From Pigmentiphaga sp. H8 (GTDB taxonomy: Bacteria > Pseudomonadota > Gammaproteobacteria > Burkholderiales > Burkholderiaceae_B): 64,000 nucleotides of DNA. The stretch spans positions 3,472,001-3,536,000 of the forward strand of contig NZ_CP033966.1 in the NCBI RefSeq assembly GCF_003854895.1, given 5' to 3'. The position numbers were made by a program, and so were the translations under genes. Below the pieces are notes generated by a model. That model searched no databases. It was not told the origin of the DNA and worked only from the letters and a program-made list of their open reading frames with translations. Below, one piece after another: positions 61,238 to 64,000 of the stretch (the first letter of the stretch is position 1; each line of letters begins with the position of its first letter).

Positions 61238-62452
61238 ATGCTGATAGAAATAGACATCATCACCACACTCCTGGTCGCCATCGTGGTGCTGCTGATCGGA
61301 CGCTGGCTGATCGGCCGGATACCGCCGCTGCAGCGGTACAACATTCCCGAACCGGTGGTGGGCGGGATGCTGGCGGCGATCGTCATCACGATCGCCAAGG
61401 TCGCCGCCGGCACCGAGCTGTCGTTCGACATGGCGCTGCAGACGCCCTTCATGCTGGCTTTCTTCGCCACCGTGGGCCTGAGCGCCGACGTCAGGACGCT
61501 GGTACGCGGCGGCCGGGGCGTGATCCTGTTCCTGGTCGCCATCGCCATCATGCTCATGCTCCAGAACGCCATCGGCCTGGCGGGCGCCTTCAGCATGGAC
61601 CTGCATCCCCTGAACGGGCTGCTGGCCGGATCGGTCACGATGCTGGGCGGCCACGGCACCGGCGCGGCCTATGCCACCCAGTTCTCCGACGTCGACAACC
61701 TGCAGGGCGCCATGGAACTGGCCATGGCCTGCGCGACCTTCGGCCTGGTGCTGGGCGGCATCATCGGCGGCCCCGTCGCCCAGCGCCTGATCACGCGCCA
61801 TGGCCTGACGCCGGGCGACGGCGCCTCGGCGCCATCCGGCCAGGCCAGCGCCGACGCGCCGCCCGAAGCGTCCCGTCCGCTGACCATTCCGCTCTTTCTC
61901 GAAACCCTGCTGCTGATCGTGGCCTGCGTGGTGGCCGGCGGTACGCTGGGGGAACTGATGAAAGGCAAGGTGCTGACCCTGCCGCCCTTCGTCTGGACAC
62001 TGTTCACCGGCGTCGTGCTGCGCAACGTGCTGGGCCTGGCGCGCATCCGCGAAGTCGACGACGGCGCCGTGCAACTGTTCGGCGGCGTCGCGCTGTCGCT
62101 GTTCCTGACCATGGCGCTGATCTCGCTGCGGCTGTGGGAACTGGTGTCGCTGGCGCTGCCCATCCTGGCGATCCTGGCGGTACAGACCGCTTTCGTCGCG
62201 GCCTACACCAGCCTGGTCACCTTCCGCATCATGGGTGGCAACTACGACGCCGCGGTGCTGGCCGCGGGTGCCTGCGGCATCGGCCTGGGCGCCACGCCCA
62301 CCGCCATCGCCAACATGCAGGCGGTCACCAACAAGTACGGCCCCTCCCCCCAGGCCTTCCTGATACTGCCCATCGTCGGCGCGTTCCTGATCGACATCAC
62401 CAACGCGCTGGTCATTCAGGGTTATCTCAGCCTGCCTCTTTTCGGCTTTTGA
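61238..62452 (+). CDS. gltS: Sodium/glutamate symporter
   Basis: This 404-residue inner-membrane protein has about ten helices. GltS hallmarks include Y-N-I-P-E-P-V-V-G-G near 35, G-G-H-G-T-G near 136 and G-G-N-Y-D-A-A near 331. The start at 61238 has GAAGGGG upstream. It is followed 14 bp later by the TAXI receptor gene, possibly in one transcript. Confidence 0.9.
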   Translation: MLIEIDIITTLLVAIVVLLIGRWLIGRIPPLQRYNIPEPVVGGMLAAIVITIAKVAAGTELSFDMALQTPFMLAFFATVGLSADVRTLVRGGRGVILFLVAIAIMLMLQNAIGLAGAFSMDLHPLNGLLAGSVTMLGGHGTGAAYATQFSDVDNLQGAMELAMACATFGLVLGGIIGGPVAQRLITRHGLTPGDGASAPSGQASADAPPEASRPLTIPLFLETLLLIVACVVAGGTLGELMKGKVLTLPPFVWTLFTGVVLRNVLGLARIREVDDGAVQLFGGVALSLFLTMALISLRLWELVSLALPILAILAVQTAFVAAYTSLVTFRIMGGNYDAAVLAAGACGIGLGATPTAIANMQAVTNKYGPSPQAFLILPIVGAFLIDITNALVIQGYLSLPLFGF

Positions 62453-62466
62453 CAGCGAGCGCAACC

Positions 62467-63945
62467 ATGATCCGACGATTGCTTCTCCTCGTCCTGGCCG
62501 CGGTGCTGCTGTCCGGTTGCAGCCGCGGACCCGACCAGTCCCAGGTCCAGGCCGCCGTGGAGCACCGCCTGCAGGCGGTCTTCGCCAAGCCGGTGCTGAA
62601 TGTGGAATCCCTGCGGCGCCTGGGCAGCGGCCCGCTGGCCGACGCCCCCGACGGCGCGGCCCGCCGCATCGTCTATTTCAACGGCCGCTTCCGCCTGGCC
62701 CGCGACTATGCCTTCAGCGACTGGCAGTCGCTCAATCCGGCCGCGCTGGCCACGCTGCTCGGCGCCACCGAACGCGGCGTGGAAGGCATCGCGCGCGACG
62801 GCAACCGCGCCGGCGACCTCCTGCAGGTCCGCGGCTCGGTCACCTTCCGCGAAGGTCCCGACGGATGGCAGGCGGTGGACTTCGTGCCGCCGCCACAGGC
62901 CACGGCCAGCCAGGCCGCAGCCGGCTCGCCGGCCCGGACGACCATCGAGCGCATCCAGAACCTGTTCAATACCCTGCCCCCCAACAGCCCGCGCGCCCGT
63001 GCCATCATCACCGAGGAACTCGCCGCGGCCGACCGGCAGATCACGCGCCGCCTGGACCGGCTGCGCCGCGCCTTCGTGGTGGCGGGCGGACCGGAAGCCG
63101 GCGAGTACGATCTGGTCGCCCGTACCATCGCCGCGCGCCTGACGGCACAGGGCTTCAGCGCCAGCGGCTCGTCCACCCAGGGCAGTATCGAGAACCTCCA
63201 GTTGCTCCAACGGGGCGCGGCCAACATCGCGCTCGCGCAGGGCGACATCGCCAGACAGGCCTACCTGGGCCAGGGCGCCTTCGGCGGCACGGCCCACAAC
63301 CCCGACTTGCGCGCCATCGCGAGCCTGTACCCGGAAGCCTTCCACATCGCGGTGCTGGCCGACGGTCCGGTTCAGTCCATCGCGGACCTGCGCGGCCGCC
63401 GGCTCGACGCCGGCCTGGCCGCGTCCGGCACCCGCGCCTCGACGCTGCAGGTGCTGGCGGCGCACGGACTCCCGGCCGGCAGCGTGGAACTGGTCTCCAG
63501 TACCAACTTCGACCAGGCGGTACGGGCCCTGCTCGACAAGCAGGTCGACGCAATCGCCAGCGTGATCCACGCCCCGGCGCGCCAACTGCAGCGCCTGGCC
63601 GCCGACCATCGCCTGCGCATCCTGCCGCTGTCGCCACCGGCCATCGCACAACTCGCGCGGGACGATCCCGCCTTCGTGCGCCTCGTGCTCGCCCCCGGCA
63701 CCTATCCGGGCCAGGGCGCGCCCATCGCGACGGTGGGCGTCACCGCGCTGCTGGTCACGGGCACCGACACGCCCGCGGACGAAGTGCGCGGCGTGCTGCA
63801 GGCGGTGTTCGAACAGGCCGATTTCGTGGCGGCGGGCAGCCCGGCCGGCGGACAGATCACGCGCGCGACGGCTCGCGAAGGCGTGACCATCCCCATGCAC
63901 GACGCCGCCGAGCGTTATTTCAAGGCTGAACCGGCGCCGCGTTAG
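62467..63945 (+). CDS. TAXI family solute receptor, predicted lipoprotein
   Basis: The protein has 492 residues. A lipobox L-L-S-G-C (Cys18) predicts lipid anchoring. Residues about 20-150 form an unrecognised N-terminal region; about 190-470 form the TAXI receptor domain of TRAP transporters (Y-D-L-V-A-R-T-I-A-A-R-L, G-S-I-E-N-L-x-L-L, D-L-R-G-R-R). TAXI receptors normally work with a fused DctQM permease, which is absent here. It may act with gltS or as a sensor. Confidence 0.8.
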   Translation: MIRRLLLLVLAAVLLSGCSRGPDQSQVQAAVEHRLQAVFAKPVLNVESLRRLGSGPLADAPDGAARRIVYFNGRFRLARDYAFSDWQSLNPAALATLLGATERGVEGIARDGNRAGDLLQVRGSVTFREGPDGWQAVDFVPPPQATASQAAAGSPARTTIERIQNLFNTLPPNSPRARAIITEELAAADRQITRRLDRLRRAFVVAGGPEAGEYDLVARTIAARLTAQGFSASGSSTQGSIENLQLLQRGAANIALAQGDIARQAYLGQGAFGGTAHNPDLRAIASLYPEAFHIAVLADGPVQSIADLRGRRLDAGLAASGTRASTLQVLAAHGLPAGSVELVSSTNFDQAVRALLDKQVDAIASVIHAPARQLQRLAADHRLRILPLSPPAIAQLARDDPAFVRLVLAPGTYPGQGAPIATVGVTALLVTGTDTPADEVRGVLQAVFEQADFVAAGSPAGGQITRATAREGVTIPMHDAAERYFKAEPAPR

Positions 63946-63952
63946 ATCGGAG

Positions 63953-64000
63953 TCAATCCCCCGGCGGCCATGCCCGCGCCAGCAGTTCCGCGCACACCGC
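63953..64000 (-). CDS. C-terminal end of an unidentified gene (partial)
   Basis: A minus-strand reading frame enters from the right edge and stops at 63953, 7 bp past the TAXI stop. The visible end reads A-E-L-L-A-R-A-W-P-P-G-D. It is too short to name. Confidence 0.35.
   Translation of the reverse strand, partial: AVCAELLARAWPPGD

Overview
The window is a dense, very GC-rich stretch of a beta-proteobacterial chromosome. The most likely source is Bordetella or a close relative such as Achromobacter (Alcaligenaceae). This rests on seven periplasmic receptors of the Bug/TctC family with no TctA/TctB membrane genes near any of them, on a phasin gene, and on housekeeping genes (aat-bpt-pyrD, hrpA, argA, yggX, phoU, rpiA, gltS). 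No insertion sequence, CRISPR array, rRNA gene or prophage was seen. The genus is an inference.

Layout. 0-0.6 kb: a HicA toxin gene and an initiator tRNA-fMet. 0.6-7.1 kb: a five-gene operon on the minus strand (flavin hydroxylase, Bug receptor, type I extradiol dioxygenase, FAH-family hydrolase, BKACE enzyme), divergent from a LysR regulator. 7.1-10.4 kb: NUDIX, aat, bpt, pyrD. 10.6-16.5 kb: IclR, SDR/LysR divergent pair, a PBP7-like endopeptidase, a Bug gene and a DMT exporter. 16.8-25 kb: phasin, CinA-like protein, EI24 membrane protein, thioredoxin, HrpA helicase, ArgA. 25-41 kb: an aromatic-acid catabolic region with glutathione-dependent formaldehyde dehydrogenase, a TrmB-controlled cycloisomerase/amidohydrolase/Bug operon, a Rieske oxygenase/Bug operon, a MarR regulator, protocatechuate 4,5-dioxygenase (LigAB) with a PobA-like hydroxylase, a GlxA-type regulator, a second zinc alcohol/formaldehyde dehydrogenase and an exported amidohydrolase. 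41-46 kb: GntR divergent from Bug, RraA-type aldolase, a LeuC/LeuD-like hydratase and RidA. 46-53 kb: IclR and aspartate dehydrogenase divergent from a TRAP transporter, an alpha/beta hydrolase and an amidase. 53-56 kb: an unrecognised lipoprotein metalloprotease with a small exported partner. 56-59 kb: Bug and NicX-like protein divergent from GntR. 59-64 kb: yggX, phoU with a Pho box, rpiA, gltS and an orphan TAXI receptor.

How the parts fit. Most catabolic clusters follow one plan: a regulator divergent from an operon that pairs one receptor with a few enzymes, with palindromic or repeated sites in the gap between them. The most striking regulatory signal is a promoter shared by the Rieske operon and the ligAB-pobA-like operon, made of the motif TAGAACAAT and a TAGAGTC box at identical spacing. 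This suggests that the MarR protein between them controls both. The most unusual enzyme is the PobA-like hydroxylase, in which two active-site tyrosines appear to be replaced. A repeated intergenic element with a compensated hairpin sits between stop codon and terminator at three loci and does not match any element class I know.
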